Assembly: GCA_903882875.1 (NCBI GenBank)
Contig: CAIRYQ010000035.1
Span: 1 to 54,932 of the forward strand
DNA length: 54,932 bases
Direction: 5' to 3'
From: an uncultured Spartobacteria bacterium
Lineage (GTDB): Bacteria > Verrucomicrobiota > Verrucomicrobiia > Chthoniobacterales > Chthoniobacteraceae
Numbering within the stretch: position 1 is the first letter of the stretch; every line of letters begins with the position of its first letter. The translations under genes and the position numbers were made by a program. Below are positions 1 through 7,727 of this stretch, piece after piece. The notes below the pieces were generated by a model. That model saw only the letters and a list, made by a program, of their open reading frames with translations. It did no database searches and was not told the origin of the DNA.

Positions 1-107
1 CCAAAGCCGACCTCGCCCGCAAGATCACCAAATACATCAAAGGCCACAACAAGACGGCAAAACCTTTCAAATGGACTTATCGCAATACCGACCGGCGCAT
101 CCGTTGA
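1..107 (+). mobile_element. C-terminal end of an IS630-type transposase (cut by window edge)
   Basis: The frame starting at base 3 encodes the last 34 residues of a protein and stops with TGA at 105-107. The peptide contains 'NKTAKPFKWTYRN', which resembles the C-terminal tail of IS630-family DDE transposases, where an 'xNRTAKPFxWTY' motif follows the catalytic core. The catalytic residues would lie outside the window, so I cannot tell whether the element is intact. The convergent GYF_2 gene begins its 3' end 18 bases downstream, and no clear terminal inverted repeat is visible in that gap. Family assignment is from motif recognition only. Confidence 0.6.
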
Positions 108-125
108 ACCCATCAGTTCCTTCCG

Positions 126-494
126 TTACACTGCACTAGTGGCTGCTTCTTGCACCGCGGCAGTCTGGTCGTTCTGCAAAGTTTTTCCCGCTTGTGTCTT
201 TTCAGTGGCCAAACACTTCCCGGCGACGGCTCGCTCGGAAATGCCTTGGATATCAGAATTCGCAGCCTCGGAGGTTACGCAAGGAATGTCAGCATTCCCT
301 TTCTGCTCAATCGATGGCACGCCGGAGGGAGAATTGCCACCACCCACTATGCTCTCTACAGGCACCCAATCGTCTGCGTTCTCCGGCCATGCCCAATCGT
401 AATTTTTGATTTTCCCTGTCAGAAGAAGGTCTTTGATTTCCTCAACGGTGTAAGGGCCAAGATATTCCCCGTTCTTTGCGACGGTGATTTTCAT
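126..494 (-). CDS. GYF_2 (DUF4339) domain protein
   Basis: This is a 122-residue protein. Its first ~50 residues match the GYF_2 pattern 'YLGPYTVEEIKDLLLTGKI' followed by 'WAWPENADDWVPVESI', that is G-P-[FY] plus a helix and a tryptophan-rich strand. GYF_2 domains are short adaptor domains often found at the N-terminus of bacterial membrane proteins. Here the remaining ~70 residues are low in complexity and rich in Ala, Thr and Gln, with no membrane segment, so the protein may be cytoplasmic or a truncated relative. The ATG gives a full domain from residue 1. It converges with the transposase tail at the window edge. Partner unknown. Confidence 0.75.
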   Translation of the reverse strand: MKITVAKNGEYLGPYTVEEIKDLLLTGKIKNYDWAWPENADDWVPVESIVGGGNSPSGVPSIEQKGNADIPCVTSEAANSDIQGISERAVAGKCLATEKTQAGKTLQNDQTAAVQEAATSAV

Positions 495-633
495 GGGGTG
501 TCTGTGGGGCTTTCCGTATCAGCATTTGCGCCCTTGTCACAAGCTCTATTCTCTTGGCAAAGCTAAAAACCGCCAGGGGATCAGGAACCAGGAATGAGGG
601 GACTGATTATTGCATTAGGCACGCCACGCAGCC

Positions 634-775
634 TCAGAACGGCAGCGGGAATTTGCGGCTGAAGGCGTGGACTTCTCCGCGGATTTTGGCGACGGCGGCG
701 GCGTCTTCGCAGGCTTCGAGGACGCGGTGGAGGTAGTCGGCGATGTCCATCATTTCCTCCTCCTTCATGCCGCGC
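634..775 (-). pseudogene. Second copy of the glyA 3' end (fragment)
   Basis: These 142 bases align without gaps to the last 142 bases of the glyA reading frame (1268-1409). I count 12 mismatches, about 91% identity, including the same stop codon context. The fragment encodes the last ~45 residues of serine hydroxymethyltransferase, ending '[11 protein letters not shown]'. Similarity stops abruptly near 775, where the preceding codons no longer resemble GlyA. An ATG within the fragment (768-766) overlaps the stop of the small gene upstream, but a 44-residue SHMT tail cannot be an enzyme. Two tiny genes lie between this copy and the intact glyA, so the fragment looks like a scar of insertion or of recombination with a related glyA. 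Confidence 0.85.
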
Positions 776-959
776 TCGCGGTCGCTTCGCTTGCGAGCAG
801 GTTGCGGAAGACTTGGAGCTAGTGCTGCTTTTGCCGGAGCACGGAGGCGGACGGATCGAGCCGTTTCTCAAGGCACAGGCGCGACGCCGCGTCGGAGAGC
901 CGCAGGAGGCGGGAGCCGTCGGCGAATTTCACGAGGTCAATCTGGATTTCGGGGTTCAT
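765..959 (-). pseudogene. Small conserved-type protein with an in-frame TAG
   Basis: The ATG at 959-957 opens a frame of 65 codons ending with TGA at 767-765, interrupted by one TAG at 821-819 (codon 47). The first part reads 'MNPEIQIDLVKFADGSRLLR' and continues with 'LEKRLDP' and 'QKQ'. After the TAG the frame resumes with 'LQVFRNLLASEA'. This fits my recollection of a short family with an 'LEKxLDP...VxxQKxxLxxxFxxxL' pattern, so the TAG seems to cut a once continuous gene. It may still make a 46-residue product. It lies 29 bases after the gene at 989-1222 on the same strand. Function unknown. Confidence 0.5.
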
Positions 960-988
960 GGTCGTGCGTCACGATGGCCGTCATTTTT

Positions 989-1222
989 TCAGCTGGCCTG
1001 CGAAGCTTCCTGCGCTTCGACACGGGTGATCATGGCTACATCAAGCAGGTTCACTCCGCCGCCATCCGAGGCAGCGACGACGAGCGTCCGGCCTTTTGGG
1101 TTCAGCCAGGCGAAGTCCTGATGGGGAACGTGGAAGCTCTTTTCATTCGGAAGGAAGAGCGTGAAAGGGTGGAATGGTGTGGCGTGCAAGAGCAGTTTCA
1201 ATTCGTCGGCATGCATGGGCAT
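989..1222 (-). CDS. Small hypothetical protein ('ATPFHPFTLFL' family)
   Basis: This is a 77-residue protein starting 'MPMHADELKLLLHATPFHPF' and containing 'VPHQDFAWLNPKGRTLVV' and 'LLDVAMITRVE'. I recognise the general form (short, 'L..ATPFRPFTV.L.DG', 'V.HPDF...', 'DV..IT.LE') as a widespread small hypothetical family in Planctomycetes and Verrucomicrobia. No catalytic motif, signal peptide or membrane segment is visible. It begins 45 bases after the glyA stop on the same strand and is followed 29 bases later by another tiny gene, so the two probably form a module. That module is flanked by the intact glyA 3' end and a second copy of it. Function unknown. Confidence 0.65.
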   Translation of the reverse strand: MPMHADELKLLLHATPFHPFTLFLPNEKSFHVPHQDFAWLNPKGRTLVVAASDGGGVNLLDVAMITRVEAQEASQAS

Positions 1223-1267
1223 CGTATGGCACGGCAGGCGTGGAGAATCAACTCGGCAGAGTCACGC

Positions 1268-3463
1268 TCAGAACGGCAGCGGGAATTTGCGGCTGAAGGC
1301 GTGGACTTCCTCGCGGATTTTCGCGACCGCGGCGGCGTCTTCGCGGGCGGTGAGGGTGCGGTGGATGAAGTCGGCGATGTCCATCATTTCCTCCTCCTTC
1401 ATGCCGCGCGTGGTGACGGCGGGCGTGCCGACGCGGATGCCGCCGCCTTTCGTGATCGGCTCGGTGTCGAAGGGGATGCCGTTTTTGTTCACGGTGATGC
1501 CGGCTTCGTCGAGGACGGCGCTGGCGACGGCGCCGTTGAGGCCCTTGGGGCGGAGGTCCACGAGCATGAGGTGGTTGTCCGTGCCGCCGCTGACGATGCG
1601 GTAGCCGTGGTGCGAGAGGCGCGCGGCGAGGGCCTTCGCGTTGCTCACGATTTGCGCGGCGTATTGCTTGAACGACGGCTGAAGCGCCTCGTGGAAGCAG
1701 ACGGCTTTCGCAGCGATGACGTGTTCGAGCGGGCCACCCTGGATGCCGGGGAAGACCTGGCTCTGGATTTTTTTGAAAAGCTCCTCGCTGTTGGTGAGGA
1801 TCATGCCGCCGCGCGGGCCGCGCAGGCTCTTGTGCGTGGTGGTGGTGACGAAGTCGGCCACCGGGACGGGATTCGGATGGACGCCCGCGGCGACGAGACC
1901 GGCGATGTGCGCCATGTCCACGAAGAGGTATGCGCCGACGCTCTTCGCGATTTCGCTCATGCGCTGGAAGTCAATGATGCGCGGATAGGCCGAGGCGCCG
2001 GCGGTGATCATCTTCGGCTGCTCGCGCTTGGCGACTTCGGCGAGTTCGTCGTAGTCAATGCGCTCGTCCTTCTGGCTCACGCCGTATTGGCAGAACTTGT
2101 AGAAGCGGCCGGAGAAGTTCGCGGTGTGGCCGTGGGTGAGGTGGCCGCCGTGGGCGAGGTTCATGCCGAGCACTTTGTCGCCGGGCTGGAGGACCGAGAA
2201 ATAGACCGCGGCGTTTGCCTGCGAGCCGGAGTGCGGCTGGACGTTGGCGAATTTCGCGCCGAACAACTTGCAGGCGCGGTCAATGGCGAGCTGCTCGACC
2301 GTGTCCACATTTTCGCAACCGCCATACCAGCGTTTGCCGGGGTAGCCCTCGGCGTATTTGTTCGTGAGGCAGGAGCCCTGCGCTTCCATGACGGCGGCGC
2401 TGGTGAAGTTCTCGCTCGCGATGAGCTCGATGTTCTCGAACTGCCGCTTGTGTTCGTGCTCGATGGCGGTGAAGACCGCGCTGTCCACTTCTGCGAGCGA
2501 CTTGCCGCCCATGTCAGCATCGGTCTCGATTTTTTCCACGCGCCGAGCGTGGCGTCCGCCCTCGAACTCCGCGCTGAGAAACGCCTCGACGATCGCGCCA
2601 GCAGCGTTCGGCGCGACGTTCACCGCGCCGAGGCAGAGGACGTTCGCGTTGTTGTGCTGGCGTGTCGTGCGCGCGTCGGCGGCATTCGTGACGACCGCTG
2701 CGCGGATGCCCTTGTGGCGATTCGCGGCGATGCTCATGCCGATGCCGGTCTTGCAGATGAGTACGCCGAGGTCGGCTTCGCCCGAGAGGATCTGATTGCT
2801 CACGAGCGCCGCGAAATCCGGGTAGTCCACGGAGTCCGTGCTCTGCGTGCCGACATCATGCACGGTGAGGCCTTTGCTTTTCAGGAAAGTGCGGAGCGCG
2901 GCCTTTACCTCGACGCCGCCGTGGTCCGCGCCGATGGCGATGCGGAGTGCGGACTTGGTGTTCGATGTGGTGTGGGTCGTGTCGGTGGCTGTGGTCATGG
3001 TGGTGGAGTCAATAAATTTGAGGAGGTCGGGCATCGCCTTGTGCAGGACTTCGCGCGTCTTCAAATACGCGTGCAGCCCCTGGCCGATGGGGTCGGGGAC
3101 TTCGGGGTAATCGGTGAACTCCGGCGTGAATTCGCACGCGAGCCACACCTTTTCATCCGCCTCGGGGAAGAAGGTGAGGATGGCGTCGAGATGCGAGCGC
3201 GTCATGCCGAAGATGTGTGTGGCCCACTCGACGAGTTCGTCGGTGAGGGGCTGCGAGCGGATGCCGGCGATGTCAATGCCCCACTGGCGCAGTGCGATGA
3301 CGCTGTTCTCGCTGGCAGGCTGGCCGTGGCCCGTCGCGACGCCGGCGGACGCGACGGAAATGTCGCCGCGGTGCTGCGCGGCGTGGCGGAGGAGACCTTC
3401 TGCCATGGGGCTGCGGCAGATGTTTCCAGTGCAGACGAAGAGGATGCGCTTTTGGTTGGCCAC
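1268..3463 (-). CDS. glyA: Three-domain fusion: LMW protein tyrosine phosphatase - RpiB - serine hydroxymethyltransferase
   Basis: One uninterrupted frame encodes three proteins in line. Residues ~1-155 are a low-molecular-weight phosphatase with the P-loop 'CTGNICRS' and the Asp-Pro acid motif ('VPDPIG'). The next ~162 codons are ribose-5-phosphate isomerase B ('GADHGG', '[15 protein letters not shown]', 'NNANVLCLG'). The last 414 residues are SHMT, PLP-dependent conversion of serine to glycine and methylene-THF, with the lysine in '[14 protein letters not shown]'. Each junction holds an in-frame ATG (2998 and 2512), which gives each part its usual length. In Bacillus and others ywlE-rpiB-glyA are neighbouring genes, so this looks like an operon fused into one frame. 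The frame is open to an ATG at 3595, but that abuts the divergent gene. I prefer the GTG at 3463, just before the phosphatase fold. Internal starts are possible. Confidence 0.9.
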   Translation of the reverse strand: MANQKRILFVCTGNICRSPMAEGLLRHAAQHRGDISVASAGVATGHGQPASENSVIALRQWGIDIAGIRSQPLTDELVEWATHIFGMTRSHLDAILTFFPEADEKVWLACEFTPEFTDYPEVPDPIGQGLHAYLKTREVLHKAMPDLLKFIDSTTMTTATDTTHTTSNTKSALRIAIGADHGGVEVKAALRTFLKSKGLTVHDVGTQSTDSVDYPDFAALVSNQILSGEADLGVLICKTGIGMSIAANRHKGIRAAVVTNAADARTTRQHNNANVLCLGAVNVAPNAAGAIVEAFLSAEFEGGRHARRVEKIETDADMGGKSLAEVDSAVFTAIEHEHKRQFENIELIASENFTSAAVMEAQGSCLTNKYAEGYPGKRWYGGCENVDTVEQLAIDRACKLFGAKFANVQPHSGSQANAAVYFSVLQPGDKVLGMNLAHGGHLTHGHTANFSGRFYKFCQYGVSQKDERIDYDELAEVAKREQPKMITAGASAYPRIIDFQRMSEIAKSVGAYLFVDMAHIAGLVAAGVHPNPVPVADFVTTTTHKSLRGPRGGMILTNSEELFKKIQSQVFPGIQGGPLEHVIAAKAVCFHEALQPSFKQYAAQIVSNAKALAARLSHHGYRIVSGGTDNHLMLVDLRPKGLNGAVASAVLDEAGITVNKNGIPFDTEPITKGGGIRVGTPAVTTRGMKEEEMMDIADFIHRTLTAREDAAAVAKIREEVHAFSRKFPLPF

Positions 3464-3595
3464 GGTGAAGGGCTGGAACTTTACAGGCTGCGAATGCGCC
3501 CGCAATACCGAACGTCCGGTTTGCAGCGCGCCCGGTGCGCGGCGCCCGATTTTTCCGGCTAGCGAGCGCGGCGTGCGAAGGTCATCGTCCTTCAA

Positions 3596-4102
3596 ATGAA
3601 GAATCTCCTCCGCGCCGCATTCTGCCTGTCCCTCGCGTTCGTCGCCGGGTGCTCGAGCTACAACCGGAAATTTGCCGCCGCATCGCGTGGCGATGTGAAG
3701 CGTGTGTCGCCCTACGAAGGCGCGTATTCAGGCAGATGGTCGAGCTCGAAAAACTCCGCGTGGGGCGGCGAACTGCGCTGCATTCTGACGCCGCTCGACG
3801 TTCCGTGGAACGGCCCAGCCTTGCAACCGGGCGAAGACGTCTATCGCGCGGAATTTCACGCGACGTGGCATGGGCTGTCGTCCACGCACAGCGTCCTGCT
3901 TCACACAAGGCCCGTGGCACAGAAGAAGGCGGGCTTCGCGCGCAGCTTTGAAGGAACGAGCAAGCTGCACACGATCATCGGCGCAGGGACTTATCGGTGC
4001 GAGGGGAAGCTGGACAGCAAGACGATGAGCGCCTGCTACGATGCGACCTACGACAAGGGGACATTTCAAATGACGCGCGTTTCGGTGCAGGCGCCGCGCT
4101 GA
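3596..4102 (+). CDS. Small lipoprotein
   Basis: This is a 168-residue protein with a typical lipoprotein signal: charged start 'MKNLLRAAF', hydrophobic core, and lipobox 'FVAGCSS' with Cys at residue 19. The mature part has no family I recognise. It contains '[11 protein letters not shown]' and '[20 protein letters not shown]', repeating a 'G.Y.G.W' / 'G.Y.C.G' style suggestive of a small beta-rich domain that binds or modifies a surface component. It diverges from the phosphatase-RpiB-GlyA gene and is followed on the same strand by a second lipoprotein and an FHA kinase. Function unknown. Confidence 0.8.
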   Translation: MKNLLRAAFCLSLAFVAGCSSYNRKFAAASRGDVKRVSPYEGAYSGRWSSSKNSAWGGELRCILTPLDVPWNGPALQPGEDVYRAEFHATWHGLSSTHSVLLHTRPVAQKKAGFARSFEGTSKLHTIIGAGTYRCEGKLDSKTMSACYDATYDKGTFQMTRVSVQAPR

Positions 4103-4171
4103 ATCATGTTGATCCTGTGAGGATGCGAGTCTCCGGTTGACTCGATTCCGCCCCGCGCGTAGAGACGGCGG

Positions 4172-4522
4172 ATGCCTTCCCGTTCCACCCTTGCGATCCT
4201 CGTCGGTGCATCCGCAGTCCTCGGATTCAGCGCATGCAAGTCAGTCTATTCGGACACCTTCTCGTACAAGAAAAACTCGTTCAAGGCACCGGTGGTGAAA
4301 CAGCCGGAAGTCAAGGTGCCGACGCTGCCGCTCATTCCTGATTCAGGTGCCCCGGCAGGCGGAATCCCTGCCGCGCCTGGTGGAATTCCGGGTGCAATCC
4401 CAGGTGGAGGAGGTGCAATGCCTGATGGTGGTGCGATTCCCGGAATCCCCGGCGTGCCGCCAGCGGCACCAGGAGTCCCGCCTGCCGTGCCGGGAGTTCC
4501 GCCCGCTGTGCCGGGGCTGTGA
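4172..4522 (+). CDS. Pro/Gly-rich lipoprotein
   Basis: This is a 116-residue protein. The lipobox 'GFSAC' places the lipidated Cys near residue 22, and the mature start is 'KSVYSDTFSYKKNSF'. From residue ~60 the sequence becomes a low-complexity run of Gly, Ile, Pro, Ala and Val built on 'GIP', 'GAIPG' and 'PGVPPAVPG' units, ending at the stop. The tail resembles an unstructured spacer crossing the periplasm or projecting from the outer membrane. The tail repeats are imperfect at DNA level and could vary in number. The FHA kinase begins about 60 bases downstream on the same strand. No enzyme motif is visible. Confidence 0.75.
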   Translation: MPSRSTLAILVGASAVLGFSACKSVYSDTFSYKKNSFKAPVVKQPEVKVPTLPLIPDSGAPAGGIPAAPGGIPGAIPGGGGAMPDGGAIPGIPGVPPAAPGVPPAVPGVPPAVPGL

Positions 4523-4580
4523 TGAAAGCGGCGGAACCCGTGAGAAAATTCCGCCCCGAACCCAAATCCACGACGACGCT

Positions 4581-7307
4581 GTGAGGAGCGACTCGAAGCC
4601 ACCGCAACCGCCCCCGGCGCAGAGCCCGCAGGCACAAATTGAAGCGGAGATGATGGTGTTCATCGGCGATGAAAACGTCGCCAAGTTTTCGCTCCGCCAC
4701 GGCGAATACATCATCGGACGCGATCACGGCTGCCAGATCTGCATTGATGCCGAGGGCATCTCGCGGCACCACGCGCGGCTCACTTTCCAGGGCTACGAAC
4801 TGACGGTCGAGGATCTCGGTTCGGCAAACGGCGTCTTCATCGAAGGAGTGCAGATCCAGCTCCCGACGCGCGTGCGGCCGGACCAGCAGGTCGAGGTCGG
4901 GAGTGCGCGGTTTTTTGTCCGCCTGAAGACGGAATCCTCCGAGATGCTCGCCGCGGCGCTGTGGGATCCCGACCTCGGCCTCGCGCCGGTGCGCGCCATT
5001 CTCGAGGGGAAAAAATACAAGGTGCTCGGCACGATCGGCCGCGGCGGCATGGGCGTGGTGCATCAGGCGCGCGACCTCCGCATCGTGCGCAACGTCGCGA
5101 TGAAGGTCATCAAGACATCGAGCCAGTTTTCGCGAGAGAACGTGCTGCGCTTTGTGGATGAGGCGCAGCTCACCGGGCAGCTCCAGCACCCGAACATCAT
5201 CCCCGTGTACGAACTCGGCCTCGATGAATACGGCGAGGTCTTCTACACGATGAAGTACGTGAAGGGCACCACGCTCGATCAGGTGCTCCGCCGCATTCGC
5301 GAGCGCGAGGAGGATGCGATCAAAAAATTCCCGCTCGCGACGCTGCTCACCGTCTTCCAGAAAATCTGCGACGGTGTGGCCTACGCGCACTCGATGGGTG
5401 TGGTGCATCGCGACCTGAAGCCGGACAACGTGATGATCGGCGAATACGGCGAGGTGCTCGTGATGGACTGGGGCCTCGCGAAAAAAATGGCGAGCGGCAT
5501 GCACGACGAGCACCTCGGCGACACGAAGCCGCAGATGCCCGCCTCGGACCTGCGCGGGTTCGAGACGTTGAACGGCCTCATCGTCGGCACGCCGCCCTAC
5601 ATTTCGCCCGAGGCTGCGCGCGGCGAACTCGACCAGATCGATCCGCGCAGCGACATCCATGTGCTCGGTGCGATCCTCTACGCGATCCTCACGCTGCGAC
5701 CGCCGTATCCCGGCAAGGAATTTGGCGAGCTGATCGAGCAGATCGTCAGCGGGCAGTTCGCGCATCCCACGAGTTTCAGCCAGCCGATCAGTCCGCTCAG
5801 GCAGAGTGAAGCTCCGCCGCCGGGGCCTGACGGCGTGAACTGCGTGCTCTCCCATCTGCCAGGGCGCCGCGTTCCGGAAGGTCTCGCTGCGATCGTGGTG
5901 AAGGCGATGGCCACGGATTCCGCCGCCCGGTATCAGACCGTCGAGGAACTTCAGGCGGACATCCTCTCGTGGCAGGGCGGCTTCGCGCCCAAGGCCGAGC
6001 GCGCCGGCATCGGCCGCCAGATGATCCTCTGGGCCGCGAGGCACAAGGGCAACGTCGTCCTTTTCGGAATCTTTTTCATCCTCCTGAACGCCGCGCTCGC
6101 CGTCTTTGTGCTCCGGCTCAAGCACGAGCGCGACCACGCGCGAGAAAGCGAAATGGCTGCGAAAAACAGCGAAGCGGTGGCAAAGGAAAGCGAGGCGAAG
6201 CTCTCTCAGGCGCTCACGGATCTGCGCGGCGTCGCACCGCTCTTTTTCGAGGAGGCGCGGGAATTGGTGAAGCAAAAGGATCTCGACACCGCGCTCGCCC
6301 GCGTGGATTCCGCGATCCGCCAGCTTCCGAACGAGGCGGAATATTACAATCTGCGCGGAAACATCCTCCAGACGATGCTCCGGTGGGACGATGCTGTGGA
6401 CTCCTACGAGGAAGCAATGGATCGGAATCCAAACTTGGCCTCTGCAAAAGAGAATCTCGCGCTGACCAAAAAACTTCTGGAGCCTGACGGCCCTGACAAG
6501 GACGGTCGCGAACCGACCGCGGCCGATCTGAAGGCGCTCGAAGAGGCGCTTATCAAGCAGGGGCGTGTCGCAGAGGCGAATGTGCTCACGGATCGTTTCG
6601 GTCCCGGCAAGCCGATGGCGATCAAACTCCTGCGCGATGCCGCGGAGCAGGATTCCTCCCTGCGGCCGTTACTTGAGCTTTTTGAGGCCCCGGCATTCCG
6701 CGGGCGTTTCCAACGGCTTTCGGACGGTACTTACAGCGTGAATTTTCGCGCCCTCCCGCCGCAGCTCTCGGTGCTGAAAAGCCTGCCGCTGCTGCGCACC
6801 GGAGTGATGAGCGTGAGCGTGATCTTTCTTGATGATCCGAATCTATCCGACCTGGAGATTTTCAGCGGGATGAACCTGCGCGAGCTGTGGCTCACCGGCT
6901 GCACGCGTGTGACCGACCTTTCGCCCCTGCGCGACGTGCCGTTGAAGGTGCTCAATCTCAACCGCACCGGCGTCAGCAATCTCTCGCCGCTCGCCGGGAT
7001 GCCCCTCGTGGATTTGAGCCTCGATGGTTGCACGAAAATCACCGACTTCAGGCCGCTGCTGGAGTGCCGATCCTTGGAAAAGCTGATCCTTCCGCGCAAT
7101 GTGAAGAACATCGAATTTCTGCGCAAGCACCCCTCTCTGAAATTTCTGAGTGCCAAGGGGCTCAGCGAGCCGGTCAAGGACTTCTGGGTCGATTTCGACA
7201 AACGGCGTGCCGATAAGGGCAAGCCGGTGCCTGCCGGAGAAAAAGGCAAGCCTCCCGGATCACCGCCGCCGCCAGCACCTCAGGCTGTGGAGGCGCCGAA
7301 AAAATAG
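4581..7307 (+). CDS. FHA - Ser/Thr protein kinase - transmembrane - TPR - LRR protein
   Basis: This is a ~908-residue protein. The N-terminus is a short Pro-rich stretch, then an FHA domain ('YIIGRDHGCQI', 'ISRHHARL', 'LGSANGVFIEG') at ~25-115, which binds phosphothreonine. A Hanks kinase follows at ~150-460 with 'GRGGMGVVHQARD', catalytic Lys in 'VAMKVIK', 'HRDLKPDN', and DWG in place of DFG ('VMDWGLAKK'), a common variant. A single membrane helix ('VVLFGIFFILLNAALAVFVL') lies at ~490-512, so the kinase is cytoplasmic and the rest extracytoplasmic. TPR-like helices (~570-635) and leucine-rich repeats ('LSPLRDVPLKVLNLNRTGVS') follow at ~755-860. The frame is open further upstream. GTG 4581 and ATG 4650 are both plausible, and neither has a strong RBS. 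Confidence 0.9.
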   Translation: MRSDSKPPQPPPAQSPQAQIEAEMMVFIGDENVAKFSLRHGEYIIGRDHGCQICIDAEGISRHHARLTFQGYELTVEDLGSANGVFIEGVQIQLPTRVRPDQQVEVGSARFFVRLKTESSEMLAAALWDPDLGLAPVRAILEGKKYKVLGTIGRGGMGVVHQARDLRIVRNVAMKVIKTSSQFSRENVLRFVDEAQLTGQLQHPNIIPVYELGLDEYGEVFYTMKYVKGTTLDQVLRRIREREEDAIKKFPLATLLTVFQKICDGVAYAHSMGVVHRDLKPDNVMIGEYGEVLVMDWGLAKKMASGMHDEHLGDTKPQMPASDLRGFETLNGLIVGTPPYISPEAARGELDQIDPRSDIHVLGAILYAILTLRPPYPGKEFGELIEQIVSGQFAHPTSFSQPISPLRQSEAPPPGPDGVNCVLSHLPGRRVPEGLAAIVVKAMATDSAARYQTVEELQADILSWQGGFAPKAERAGIGRQMILWAARHKGNVVLFGIFFILLNAALAVFVLRLKHERDHARESEMAAKNSEAVAKESEAKLSQALTDLRGVAPLFFEEARELVKQKDLDTALARVDSAIRQLPNEAEYYNLRGNILQTMLRWDDAVDSYEEAMDRNPNLASAKENLALTKKLLEPDGPDKDGREPTAADLKALEEALIKQGRVAEANVLTDRFGPGKPMAIKLLRDAAEQDSSLRPLLELFEAPAFRGRFQRLSDGTYSVNFRALPPQLSVLKSLPLLRTGVMSVSVIFLDDPNLSDLEIFSGMNLRELWLTGCTRVTDLSPLRDVPLKVLNLNRTGVSNLSPLAGMPLVDLSLDGCTKITDFRPLLECRSLEKLILPRNVKNIEFLRKHPSLKFLSAKGLSEPVKDFWVDFDKRRADKGKPVPAGEKGKPPGSPPPPAPQAVEAPKK

Positions 7308-7520
7308 GCGAGGTTGAAAAGCCGCCGCGCATTTTTTGACACCGCGTGATCTTGCGATAGCTTTCTGTGCATCGCATCCCATATGCGCAACCCGATCCCC
7401 AGATTCGGAATTCAGAAACCCGAGATTTGCCTCCAGCGCAACGACGTTCCCGAGCGGTGTGGATGTGTGTGCTTGCAGAGCCGCGGCGCGGTCTTTCATT
7501 TCCCGCGCTGGCTCGATTTG

Positions 7521-7703
7521 ATGTCCAGCGTCATCATCTCCGTCGAATGGCGCTGCCCCGGTTGCGGATGGCGCACCGTGCGGATCGAGGCCATCGTGAT
7601 CGGCTGCCGCGAGACGTGCGGAGGAATGTACGAGACCACAGTGATCTTCATTCCGGGCGACGGTTCGTGTGCGTCGGCGGAGTTCAGGCATCTGCCGAAT
7701 TAG
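7521..7703 (+). CDS. Possible 60-residue Cys-rich protein
   Basis: An ATG at 7521 opens 60 codons with 'WRCPGCGWRT' and, 19 residues later, 'CRETCGG'. The C-x2-C ... C-x3-C spacing could bind one zinc ion, although the second knuckle is unusual. It lies alone between the FHA kinase and the convergent ABC gene. The same frame is open upstream to 7383, but that part looks random. I see no strong RBS. It may simply be a chance open frame in GC-rich DNA. The remaining ~200 bases after 7307 hold nothing else that I can recognise. Confidence 0.35.
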   Translation: MSSVIISVEWRCPGCGWRTVRIEAIVIGCRETCGGMYETTVIFIPGDGSCASAEFRHLPN

Positions 7704-7727
7704 AGCGTCCAAAATAAACTTTGGCCG

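Noticed and set aside
743-3562. Very long open frame on the plus strand (about 939 codons)
   Set aside because: It is antisense to the phosphatase-RpiB-GlyA gene, whose motifs are unambiguous, and its translation is Arg/Glu/Val-rich without family pattern, as expected for the complement of a GC-rich gene.
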